Positions 16,751 through 25,014 of a stretch of DNA of 26,133 bases are shown piece by piece. Origin of the DNA: Streptococcus thermophilus (GTDB lineage Bacteria > Actinomycetota > Actinomycetes > Mycobacteriales > Mycobacteriaceae); the NCBI GenBank assembly GCA_900618065.1, contig UYIL01000002.1:1-26133 (forward strand), given 5' to 3'. Each line of letters opens with the position of its first letter. The stretch's first letter is position 1. A program made the position numbers and the translations under genes. The notes below the pieces were generated by a model. It made no database searches and was not told the DNA's origin. It saw only the letters and a program-made list of their open reading frames with translations.

Positions 16751-19186
16751 ATGAAATTCGAGACGACTCCTTCCTATATCAGCTTGTTCAGCTCCGGGGG
16801 AATTGGGGATCTAGGCTTCAAAGATGCCGGTTTTCACTGCGTAGCAAGTGCCGAGCTCATTTCGCGCCGGCTCGAACTGCAGCGATTGAATGATATTGCT
16901 GCTGCCGAGGATCTCATTTGCGGCGATATTCAGACTGAAACGGTTTTCAACCGAATCCTGGAACGCGCGAAGAACTGGACCAATAAAGCCGGAGAACCGG
17001 TTACCTGCATCCTTGCAACACCTCCTTGCCAGGGAATGTCAGTCGCCAACCATAAGAAAGGTGACGAACTTGGGCGTAACTCCCTCGTCGTGCGCTCGCT
17101 TGAGGCCATTCTTAAGATCAAACCTCTCACTTTCGTCATCGAGAATGTTCCTGCATTTATGAGAACCCCCTGCACAGGTCTCGACAAAGAAACGAGACCC
17201 ATAGGAGATGAGATTGAGCGCTTGCTGACCCCGGAGTACGAATTCTTTTCTTCTGTTCTGCCGCTCGAAGAATACGGTTCACCCTCAAGAAGAAAGCGAT
17301 CCATTACGATTGGTGTTAGGAACGATGTTCTCTGGGCCAGCCCACTCGATCTCTTTCCTGACCGCGCGACGGCGGTGACTCTCCGGGAACTGATCGGAGA
17401 CCTAAAACCCTTGTCCTCGATGGGAGAAGTGGATCCACAAGATCCGCTGCACGGTTTCCGCCCGTACAAGGATCACATGCGCGCATGGATTCATGGCTTG
17501 CCAGAAGGTGCTTCGGCTTTTGACAACGCAGAACCGCATCTTAGGCCTCACCGAGTTGTCAACGGTGTAATGGTACCTAACGTGAGAAAGAATGGGGATA
17601 AGTACAGGAGGGTTCCGTGGGACGCAATCCCACCGTGTGTCCACACACGGAATGACATTCTCGCTTCCCAAAATACCGTTCACCCGCATGATGATCGAGT
17701 TTTCAGCATCCGTGAGCTTATGCGGATGATGGGGATCCCTGAAAGCTTCAAATGGTTTGAGGAGACTCCCGAGGATTCCACCGCAGTTCTCGTCAAGAAG
17801 CATGCGCCCAATATCCGGCAGTGTCTGGGCGAGGCGATGCCTTACCCAATTGCTGAATCCATCGCGCAAAAGATCAAAGCTGCGGTTTGGTCATTCGCTT
17901 CGTTCAGTGCTCGCGGAATCAGGTTGAAGCCCGGTGAATGGGCGACACTTTCTCAGCATGCTGCCTACCGCAACTTGGAGAAGACTTCGAAAGTTCATCT
18001 TGCTGCGTACTATACACAACCGCTCGTGGCATTCGCGGTCCTGAAACCTGCAATCCACGGGTTCGAGCGAAAGAGAAAACTGACCGTTTTGGAACCATCC
18101 TCAGGAGGGGGTGTTTTCGTTACCCAGCTACTGAAGTGGGCCGAGCTGGAGAACAAGTCCATGGAAATCGATTCAATCGATATCGACCCCGAAGCTATCG
18201 GCTTCCAAAGGCGACTTTTGGGGAACGCTCTGTCCACGGGTGTCACTGTCCGATACAAGGTCGGAGACTTCTTGCGCAGCCAGAACAAAGGGTACGACTT
18301 GATAGTGGGTAATCCACCGTTTGGCCGTAAGGCCTTGGATAAAGAATCGGTATGGTCAGTGCACCAGGAAATGTCGATACGATTTCTCAATAAAGCTCTG
18401 CATGAGGGAAACCGCATCGCGTTTGTCTTACCGAAAGCAATGTTGCACGCGAATTCGTACAGAGAGATACGGGACAAGGTAACCGAAGAGAATACGGTAA
18501 GTGCAGTCTACGATTTCGGCGAGATATGCTTCCCCGAAATCAAGGTAGAAACCATCGGTTTAATTATTCGGGCTGGGAACTCAGAGAATTCGACGAGCGT
18601 ATTCAAACTTAAGAGTTGGCCACTCCGCGTCGCTACCAATAAACCCATTGGTTACAGTATGGATCCCAAGTTCCCTTCATGGGTTGTCTATCGCGACCAA
18701 GAGTTCGATGCCATATGCGACTCTGTAGCTTTCGGTCGGCTAACGCCCTGGCGGGATCGCACAATTAGTCGAAAAATGGCGAGCGAAGACGGAGTCCCGG
18801 TCATTCGCGGACGCAACTTGGGCGCCGGTTCTCACATTCATAGGGACGATGACTTTCTTGTTCCCGTAAAGGTCGCAAAGCAGATCGAGACCGTACTCAA
18901 CTCAAAGATCACGGGAAAGAGTTTCTACGCTCCCAACCTCTCCTACTATCCCAGGCTCGTCCAACGGCATTTGTTCAAGGGCGTTCCCGATGGCAGCGCT
19001 GCAGTTCTATACGGTGAACTGAGTCTCGCGGAAGAAAAACGGATACTTGAGTTCTGCAATTCTCCTGAATTCCAATCTTTCTTCCGAATCGCTTGCAATT
19101 ATGCAACGCGCTCAATCAACTTAGATGATTGCCTGGCTTTCTGGTGGGGAGTTCCTGCGCCGGTTGAGGCTAGCTCAACTGGCTAA
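16751..19186 (+). CDS. Fused C5-cytosine / N6-adenine DNA methyltransferase
   Basis: The 811-aa protein has two catalytic modules. Residues about 5-380 form a C5-cytosine methyltransferase: SAM motif FSSGGIGDLGF (13-23), catalytic ATPPCQG (Cys93), ENV (131-133), an arginine-rich motif VIII near 178-183, and motif X QCLGEAMPYPIAES (357-370). Residues about 415-811 form a gamma-type N6-adenine methyltransferase: YYTQP (420-424), SAM motif LEPSSGGG (447-454), NPPFG (521-525), then a C-terminal half (about 640-800) that looks like a target-recognition domain. Both active sites appear intact. ATG 16751 follows TAAATT by 6 nt (leaderless). The gene overlaps the convergent HNH nuclease gene by 17 bp. 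This suggests modification of both strands of an asymmetric site, cytosine on one and adenine on the other (inference). Composition is AT-richer than the flanks, a sign of transfer. Confidence 0.9.
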   Translation: MKFETTPSYISLFSSGGIGDLGFKDAGFHCVASAELISRRLELQRLNDIAAAEDLICGDIQTETVFNRILERAKNWTNKAGEPVTCILATPPCQGMSVANHKKGDELGRNSLVVRSLEAILKIKPLTFVIENVPAFMRTPCTGLDKETRPIGDEIERLLTPEYEFFSSVLPLEEYGSPSRRKRSITIGVRNDVLWASPLDLFPDRATAVTLRELIGDLKPLSSMGEVDPQDPLHGFRPYKDHMRAWIHGLPEGASAFDNAEPHLRPHRVVNGVMVPNVRKNGDKYRRVPWDAIPPCVHTRNDILASQNTVHPHDDRVFSIRELMRMMGIPESFKWFEETPEDSTAVLVKKHAPNIRQCLGEAMPYPIAESIAQKIKAAVWSFASFSARGIRLKPGEWATLSQHAAYRNLEKTSKVHLAAYYTQPLVAFAVLKPAIHGFERKRKLTVLEPSSGGGVFVTQLLKWAELENKSMEIDSIDIDPEAIGFQRRLLGNALSTGVTVRYKVGDFLRSQNKGYDLIVGNPPFGRKALDKESVWSVHQEMSIRFLNKALHEGNRIAFVLPKAMLHANSYREIRDKVTEENTVSAVYDFGEICFPEIKVETIGLIIRAGNSENSTSVFKLKSWPLRVATNKPIGYSMDPKFPSWVVYRDQEFDAICDSVAFGRLTPWRDRTISRKMASEDGVPVIRGRNLGAGSHIHRDDDFLVPVKVAKQIETVLNSKITGKSFYAPNLSYYPRLVQRHLFKGVPDGSAAVLYGELSLAEEKRILEFCNSPEFQSFFRIACNYATRSINLDDCLAFWWGVPAPVEASSTG

Positions 19187-20393
19187 TGATCGCCTCATGA
19201 CAACCGTCATAATCGATCTTGAGAACCTCCACCCCGTAGCCCACCTCGAGCATTTTAGCGAAGCGCGCGTACTCGTACATTTCGTCTCCGGCAGTTACGC
19301 TTTTTTCAACAGATTCGAGCTTGTAGAGCAGAGCGTTACGCTGGAAAATCGGATCGACTTTCTGAGTGTTTCCTTCTGGGTGAGCTTCAAAAAGGTGCTG
19401 CGCTGAGGTGAGTGCGATCAAGTTCTCTGGAGTATCAGCAAGATCGGGGTACAAAGATTTAGGGAAGATGTGATGTACATGCCGAGCCCTGCCTCCGATT
19501 ACTGATGGAACCTCGGGCACATCGTTATGATAGTTTCGCACTTTCCGCATAATCGCGGTCTGGTTCGATTGACCAGGAAGCTTCGCGGCTTTCTCCTCGA
19601 GGATTTCCTCGAACTGTTTTCGCGTGAGGTCTTTCGGCTCTTAGTCGCGACATCGAGGAAGTTTGGACGGTTATAGACGAGGTCGAGCCTGCTCGGAATG
19701 GTTTTCATAACTCTTCCCCGCTCGGTTCCTTTTGCGCCATAAGCGAAAGCGATCGGGTTCAGAACTTTCGTGAATATTCGACTGGACTCAACTCCGGGAT
19801 CACCGCTATCCCTCGAACCGAGCCCCGTCTTCTCGGTCATTAGGTAGAGGAATTGTTTCTTCAGCTCTCGGAGATCATCATTAGTCTGATCCGAGTTCAA
19901 ATACGTATCTACTCTTCCCCACCAGCCCCAGTCGCGGAGCACGGTCTGAATGTACTTAATCAGAAACGCACGGGCATTATTATCACTCGCTGCAATGAAT
20001 TGGCAGCATCTCACGGTCCCGAACACGATAAAAGCGCCTGCCCCGCTTCTCAGATGCCAAGATTCCAGCAAATGCTAGCGTATTCAATGGTTGAGCGATG
20101 AACTTGTCGTATTCGTTCTGGCCATGCTCGTCGTCCAAGCTGGGTTTGCCGTACTCTCGGCGGACTACGTCGCCTAGGACTCTTGATTCTTGGATAGTGA
20201 ACCGCGTGAATTCGGAATCGTCCGGGACTGATAGGTCGACTGCGAGTGCGATCACATGAAGATTGTCGAAAGTGACCTTTTGATCGATCCAGCGCGCGTT
20301 ATCGTTTTTAGAATTCTGAATCAGCTCGACCAGCTTGTCTCCAACTTTAATCTCAGTCGATTGTTGAAAAATCTCGAACTCTTGGCTGGACAT
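19170..20393 (-). pseudogene. HNH restriction endonuclease partner of the fused methyltransferase, two frameshifts
   Basis: Three frames join into a protein of about 407 aa: 20393-about 20005, about 20003-19620, and about 19620-19170. The N-terminal part reads MSSQEFEIFQQSTEIKVGDK. The middle contains RDWGWWGRVDTYLN and NPIAFAYGAKGTERG. The C-terminal nuclease core has VHHIFPKSLYPDLADTPENL, then ALTSAQHLFEAHPEG: an H-H...N...H layout of the HNH superfamily. The start at 20393 is chosen for GGAAG 4-5 nt upstream; ATG 20408 is an alternative. The breaks (near 20004 and 19622) are single-base and may be sequencing errors, because all segments remain coherent. Its position tail-to-tail with the methyltransferase and the shared low GC make it the likely cognate restriction enzyme. 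If the breaks are real, restriction is dead and the methyltransferase is orphan. Confidence 0.75.
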
Positions 20394-20455
20394 TGCACTT
20401 CCACTCATTCATTTTGACAGGTTGTTCTCAATGTTCACTTTAAGCAATCGCTTCC

Positions 20456-20653
20456 ATGTCAACAGGCAATTGCGCATCTTTGAATCAGCAATCCTGTGCG
20501 CATCTTCCGTTCACGTCAGTTCAAGGACACGCCCCTATCGCCGAACTCGAATACAAAGACGGCATCAAAGGAACCCAAGGCAATCAACGAGACAGCTACT
20601 CCGAGAAGATCAAGAGCATCTCAGACACCGTCTTCGAGCGACTCAATCCCTAG
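20456..20653 (+). CDS. Short hypothetical ORF at right edge of RM island
   Basis: The 65-codon frame encodes a C-terminal half that looks protein-like (ELEYKDGIKGTQGNQRDSYS, then FERLNP) with balanced codon use. No Shine-Dalgarno precedes the ATG and no family is recognised. Its stop coincides with the first bases of the nucleoside-hydrolase relic. It may be a truncated remnant of a transferred gene. Confidence 0.3.
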   Translation: MSTGNCASLNQQSCAHLPFTSVQGHAPIAELEYKDGIKGTQGNQRDSYSEKIKSISDTVFERLNP

Positions 20654-20844
20654 TCCTCCGCCCGCAGATGCCTCAGCCGGTCGAGTTCCTTGTCGCCGGT
20701 GGCGATGCGTGAGTGGATGTGGCAGGAGTCGTCGAAAAGCGCCCAGGCCGCGTCGATGTCTGAGTCGGTGACGATGCGGGCATTGGGTTCTCGCTCCCAG
20801 ATGCCTTTGATGTCGGCAACGGCAGTGACGAGGAAGCGTCCGGC
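20651..20844 (-). pseudogene. Relic: 3' end of a second nucleoside hydrolase gene
   Basis: On the minus strand this encodes a C-terminal piece reading TAVADIKGIWEREPNARIV, then DIDAAWALFD, and ending DRLRHLRAED. It matches the last roughly 60 residues of the nucleoside hydrolase at 22113-23107 with many substitutions (roughly 80-85% by eye), including the identical final residues and stop. No 5' part of the gene is present. It is joined directly to the helicase relic. Confidence 0.8.
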
Positions 20845-21052
20845 TCGGCGTTCTCGGTGTTTTCAGTTGGGGTCTCGGCTGGAGATTCGGCCGGAACTTC
20901 GATCTTTTTTCCGCCGGCGTTCCGGCGCTTTCTTAAGTGGGAGTGTCTTGGGTTTCAGGCTGCGTGTCGGCCTGGTCCTCGACCGCGAAGTCTTCTGTAC
21001 TCATCACTGCCAAATCCAACGTGGACACGCGATCTTTAACTATTTACTGCGC
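20845..21052 (-). pseudogene. Relic: leader and 5' end of a second DEAD-box helicase gene
   Basis: The ATG at 21004 opens MSTEDFAVEDQADTQPETQD, a diverged copy of the N-terminal extension of the helicase at 12298, but it hits a stop after 23 codons. Further homologous acidic/proline-rich coding (AESPAETPTENTENAE) continues in another frame to about 20850. The upstream leader (21005-21052) is about 90% identical to the helicase leader, including the CGTG-NN-CACG palindrome. It is truncated at the junction with the hydrolase relic. Confidence 0.75.
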
Positions 21053-21203
21053 ATTTGGGATTCAGAAAGTGCCGAAATGTCCTCACCGGGACTCCTTCTG
21101 GGTGTACCGCGCGGCTGGATACACGGAGCCTTGCCACCGTGGATGCAGGTGATGTTGGCGAGGGGTTGCCGCCGGCTACTGTCATGACACCCGCCTCACG
21201 GCA

Positions 21204-21858
21204 TCAGTAATTTGGCCCGTACGGCGACTGTGGTCCCGGCCGCTGTGGGTATTGGCCGGCAGGCGGGTACTGGCCGGCAGGCGGGTACTGGCCGGCAGGC
21301 GGGTACTGGCCGGCAGGCGGGTACTGGCCGTATGTCTGGTGCTGCTGTTCGGCCTTCTTCTGTCGCGAACGTCCAGTGACGGAAATGATCAGACCGATGA
21401 TGAACATCAGAAGGCCGATGAAGAATCCAACGACTCCGAACAGCAGCGGTGCGACCGCCTTGATTACACCGTTGACGGAAGACATCGGTGAAACTCGCAC
21501 GTGGCCGTCGCAGCTGACGGTGTAGTTTCCTGCGTCCTTGGTGGTGAAGGCGTCGAAAGATTCCCAACTGCCGTTGCCCACGTCGTAGCTGTAACTCACG
21601 CTGCTGGGCTCGTTCGACACCGTCTCACCGTCGGGGCCGCTGATCGAGCACGCGTCGTAGTCTTCCCCTTCCGGCCGGAAGATGACGTGCTCTTCGTCTG
21701 CCTCGAGGGTCAGTGCACCTGAACCGCTTTGCAGCTCGTGGTCGGGCAATTCCCCTATGTCCTCGACGCTGGAAACGCCCCACGAGGATCGCGAACACAA
21801 TCGAACCGAGCAACAGCAGCAGGCCCAGTATCGCCGTAATCATTCCACCTTTTCGCAC
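21204..21858 (-). pseudogene. Two-TM membrane protein with Cys-paired domain and Pro-rich repeat tail (family copy 3), frameshifted
   Basis: GTG 21858 opens VRKGGMITAILGLLLLLGS (TM1), matching the starts of copies 1 and 2. It follows TATATT by 7 nt (leaderless). A one-base shift near 21775 moves to the frame reading VSSVEDIGELPDHELQSGSG. Next come the conserved CSISGPDGE and AGNYTVSCDG segments, TM2 (IKAVAPLLFGVVGFFIGLL onward) and a tail of repeated QYPPAG hexapeptides ending SPYGPNY. The extracellular domain is closest to copy 1. The shift may be a sequencing error. Function is not recognised. The Pro/Gln/Tyr-rich tail is likely cytoplasmic. Confidence 0.75.
21256..21327. repeat. Four perfect 18-bp tandem repeats
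   Basis: Four identical copies of an 18-bp unit (CCGGCAGGCGGGTACTGG) lie in the 3' part of the two-TM gene. In frame they encode QYPPAG repeats. Perfect identity indicates recent expansion; copy-number change would lengthen or shorten the tail by six residues without a frameshift. Confidence 0.93.
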
Positions 21859-21865
21859 GGCACCC

Positions 21866-21871
21866 AATATA
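21866..21871 (-). promoter_or_regulatory. -10 box TATATT, leaderless start
   Basis: TATATT on the minus strand ends 7 nt before GTG 21858. No Shine-Dalgarno is present. Confidence 0.42.
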
Positions 21872-22112
21872 TAGACACTTCGCGCCCACGGCAGGGCGAC
21901 AACCACACACTACGATCACCCCACGCCCAGAACTATCGACGTCACCTGCACCGTAATCATCCGCAGGAGCTTTGAAGACACGGTATAAGCCAGCCTCAGA
22001 TTGCCCACCACTAAACCCTCAAAGCAAGCCGTTTAGTCGTGCAGGTCAAGGCCTCTTAAGCGTGGCGCGGTCAGAAGAATCACACCCCGCTTCCAGCGTC
22101 GCACCTTCATAC
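21872..22112. other. Intergenic region, no gene seen
   Basis: About 240 bp lie between the nucleoside hydrolase stop and the two-TM gene promoter. A 7-bp inverted repeat ACTAAAC/GTTTAGT (22010-22037) could be a weak terminator for neither or either side. No coding sequence or RNA gene is recognised. Confidence 0.35.
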
Positions 22113-23107
22113 CTAGTCCTCCGCCCGGAGGTGCCGTAGCCGATCGAGTTCCGCGTCGCCGTTGGCGATGCGTGAGTGGATGCGGCAGGAAGCGTCGAAA
22201 AGCGCCCATGCTGCGTCAATGTCCGCGTTGCTGATGATGCGGGCGTTGGGCTCGCGCTCCCAGATGCGTTTCACGTCAGCGACGGCTGTGCCGCGGAAGA
22301 GCTCGGAGTCGGGGTCGAGGTCGATTGTGGTGAGTTCGCCCGCGCTGGAGACCTGGCCGAGCGCGACCATGACGGTCAGTAAGTCGTGGATCTGGGCGTG
22401 GTAGCCCTCCCCTACGTCCTGGTGGAATTCGAAGTAGAACCGCGTGATCGGCTCGAGATGCTCCGCGAGCGGTGAGCCGCGGAGCGCAGACACCAGGTCA
22501 TCTAAGCGAGACGGCGTGAGCAGCATGCGCTCGGTGACATTGAGCGGGCACACGGTGATCGGCACAGACGCGGAGTCGAAAACCTCCTTCGCCGCGTGCG
22601 GGTCCACCCAGAAGTTCCACTCGGCGGTGGGCGTGGTGTTGCCCGGGTAGTTGAATGCGCCGCCCATGACGGTGATGTGCTTGAGCTTTTTGTAGTGCTC
22701 CGGGTGGAGGCGTGCGAAGGCGGCGAGATTGGTCATCGGCCGCTGACGATGAGATGGAGGTCGTCGGTGCCGCGCTCGATCGCATCAATCCAGAGCATGT
22801 CCCAGTCGCTCTCGATGTGACGCTCGGGGGCAGTCGCGTAACCCAGGCCAGTGTCGCCGTGGGTGTCGGGCGTGGTAGTTAGCTCCCAGCCAAGCGGCTC
22901 CGGGATGCCCGCTGCCAGCGGAGTCCACGGGACGGTGCAGAGGGAAAGGATCCACGCGGCGTTGCGGGCGCACTGGTCGGCCTCAACATTGCCGGCGGTA
23001 GTGGTCACGCACTCTAGCTCCAGGTCGCCCGTGTGGGCGGCGGCGGTGAGGTGGATCAGGGCGTAGGTGTCATCAATACCTGGATCGCAGTCGAGAATGA
23101 TTCTCAT
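22113..23107 (-). pseudogene. Inosine/uridine-preferring nucleoside hydrolase, one frameshift
   Basis: The restored 331-aa enzyme hydrolyses the N-glycosidic bond of ribonucleosides. MRIILDCDPGIDDTYAL at the N-terminus carries the calcium-binding aspartates (D6, D8, D12, D13) diagnostic of the family. VMGGAFNYPGNTTPTAEWNF and the following DPHAA segment are also typical. One shift near 22735 splits the gene exactly within LIVSGP-MTNLAAFARLHP. Restoring a single C in a C-run rejoins it, so sequencing error is likely. ATG 23107 overlaps the stop of the MFS gene as ATGA, so the two are coupled. The MFS protein may import or export a nucleoside (inference). GGAG lies 14 nt upstream. Confidence 0.88.
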
Positions 23108-24373
23108 TGGTCAGCTTTCTCCGGATGTGTTTCTTTCCCGACGATTGCCCAGACAATGAGAGCCAAGGCCGCGATGGCACCGCAGATTCCGAACGCGACT
23201 GGGAAACCGAACTGACCGGCCGCCGCGCCGATCAGGATCGGCCCGATCACCTGGCGGCATCCATGCACATCTGAAAGACAGACATGGTCTTGCCGCCGGA
23301 ACGGTCGTTGCCGATGATGTCTGCCAAGCTCGCCTGTTGGCTGGGCACAAGTAGTCCCCGCCCACACCGGCGACAACAGAGATCGCGATGAGCGGCCAGA
23401 AGCTCGTCGCAAAGCCCATGACGGCTGTCGACAAAGCGGTGACGGTAAGCCCGGTGAGGATGAGGGGTTTGCGGCCGATGTCGTCGGCAAGCTTGCCCGA
23501 AAATTGCAGCGTGACGGCGTTGCCCAGTGCGAACGCCGCGAGTGCGAGACCGGATGCCGCTGCACCATGGGTGAACACCGATGCCGCGAACAGTGGGAGG
23601 ATGGCCACACGCACGCCCATGTTCACCCAGCCGTTGGCGAAGGCGGAGGCCAGTAGCGCGCGGTAACTGGGATGGCCGAACGCCTCGCCCAGGCGCATTG
23701 GCGGGCGCGCAGCGAAGTTCACGTCGCGGTCGGACTTGGGTAGACGCACCCACACGACAACGGCCGCAGCGGCAACCGCGGCACCGTAAATGACGAACGG
23801 CCAGCGCATACCCAAAAACGACAGGCCCGCACCAACAACCGGGCCGATGATGTTGCCCAGCAGGAACGCCGTGGCATACGTCGAGCTCGCCCGCCCACGG
23901 ATTTGCGGCGGCGCGACTTTCACAATGAGCGCTTGCGCCGAAATCGTGAACATCGTCGACCCCAGCCCCGCAAGGAACCGCAGCACCAGCATGTGCCAAT
24001 ATTCCTGCGCGACGGCCACAAGCGCGGTGGTCACGGCAACGATGAGAAGACCGGTGATGTATACCTTGCGCGAGCCAAGCTTATCGACGAGCCATCCCGC
24101 CCCCGGCGCCCCCACCAACCGGGCGCCAGAGAACACCGAGACGACCGCAGCCGCAGCCGCCATAGAGACGCCGAAGCTCACCGCGAACTGCGGGATGATC
24201 GGCGCAATGAGCCCATACCCGAGCGCGATGAGGAACGCGGCGGCGACAAGAACCCAGATCTCTTGGGGGATCTTGGGCAACGGGGTCTTCTCGGAGGCAT
24301 CGGAGGCATCGGAGGCATCGGAGGTATCGGCTCCTGCGCGCGCAGAATGTTCAGAGTTTCTCGGGGTGCTCAT
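23104..24373 (-). pseudogene. MFS transporter, frameshifted near the 3' end
   Basis: The restored protein is about 420 aa with twelve expected membrane segments. The first reads EIWVLVAAAFLIALGYGLIAPIIPQF, given here as landmarks EIWVLVAA and LIAPIIPQF. The loop 2-3 motif appears as WLVDKLGSRKVYITG and the loop 8-9 counterpart as KLADDIGRKPLILTG. The main frame is intact to VVAGVGG (about 23350). Two one-base shifts there lead to LVPSQQASLADIIGN and then to QVIGPILIGAAAGQFGFPV and the end HPEKADQ at 23104. A hydrophilic N-terminal extension carries D-A-S triplet repeats. It is the first gene of an operon with nucleoside hydrolase (ATGA overlap). Drug- or nucleoside-transport roles are both possible. 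Confidence 0.85.
24293..24328. repeat. 9-bp tandem repeat in MFS N-terminus
   Basis: Three copies of GGAGGCATC plus one GGAGGTATC encode a DAS/DTS repeat in the cytoplasmic N-terminal extension of the MFS transporter. In-frame length variation is possible. Confidence 0.85.
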
Positions 24374-24468
24374 GGCGTGTTTGAGCCTACTGCGCCTGGG
24401 CGTTTTTGGGGATTCGGGTCGTCGATGCCGCGTTCAAGCCGTAAAAGCGGAGGCCCCGGGTTTTTCAT

Positions 24469-24482
24469 AGAACGACTGTTCG
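24469..24482. promoter_or_regulatory. Candidate LexA (SOS) box
   Basis: AGAACGACTGTTCG contains GAAC-N4-GTTC, the core of actinobacterial LexA sites (usual CGAAC-N4-GTTCG), with one outer mismatch. It lies 46 bp upstream of the unknown gene at 24528, just outside its putative promoter. Confidence 0.4.
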
Positions 24483-24514
24483 ATCTTAGATGCCAGATTG
24501 TCCGAGTCGGTTCG

Positions 24515-24520
24515 TAGATT
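24515..24520 (+). promoter_or_regulatory. -10 box TAGATT, leaderless start
   Basis: TAGATT ends 7 nt before ATG 24528. No Shine-Dalgarno is present. Confidence 0.42.
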
Positions 24521-24527
24521 CTGAGCC

Positions 24528-24994
24528 ATGACGTACATCAGCCACAGCTCCTACAGCAGAGACATCGCCCGCCAGATCCGTTCCAGCCACGCAACGACCC
24601 TCGACCGCATTGAGGCGGTCATTCATCACCCGCGCTCCCTGGCGCGCCCCAACCCAGATTGGCGGCCACCGACCCGTGCGCTTCCCCGCGTTGACGGCGG
24701 GCCACAGTTGAACGTAGCCGTCACCCGGCGCCGCGTCGGCCCACGGGCACGCGCCCGCATCAAAGGCTTTGGTGAGAGCATGTGCCCGCTTACCTCATCG
24801 AGGTCCGCTTCACCAACACCAGCGGGATTCCCGTCGACCGCGACATCGCCGAAGCATGGGTCCGCGCCCTCGTCCCGCCCAGCATGGCCGGCGCAGTGCA
24901 TGAGGTCTTCTCCCCCACGGGTGCAACCTTCGTCTGGCTTGTAGACGGCACTTTTGCCCCCGTCTACTCCCCGCCCTCCATGTTCGAGGCCTAG
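24528..24994 (+). pseudogene. Hypothetical protein, one frameshift
   Basis: ATG 24528 (MTYISHSSYSRDIARQIRSS) starts a basic N-terminal half. Near 24780 the sensible frame changes to one reading VPAYLIEVRFTNTSGIPVDR and ending YSPPSMFEA at 24994. The restored protein is about 154 aa. The C-terminal half (VRALVPPSMAGAVHEVFSP, then FVWLVDGTF) looks like a compact alpha/beta domain, but no family is recognised. Transcription probably starts at the ATG. A possible LexA box lies upstream. It ends 20 bp from the convergent acidic-tail gene. Confidence 0.6.
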
Positions 24995-25014
24995 CGGCGC
25001 CTAAGCGGGCAGCC

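Noticed and set aside
16519..16893. 124-codon frame before and inside the methyltransferase gene
   Set aside because: Arg/Ser-rich, no ribosome binding site, and mostly overlaps the true methyltransferase start.
20690..21187. Plus-strand frame of 165 codons across the relic
   Set aside because: It is antisense to the two relic segments whose minus-strand homology is clear.
21256..21327. CRISPR array
   Set aside because: Repeats are contiguous 18-bp units without spacers and are coding.
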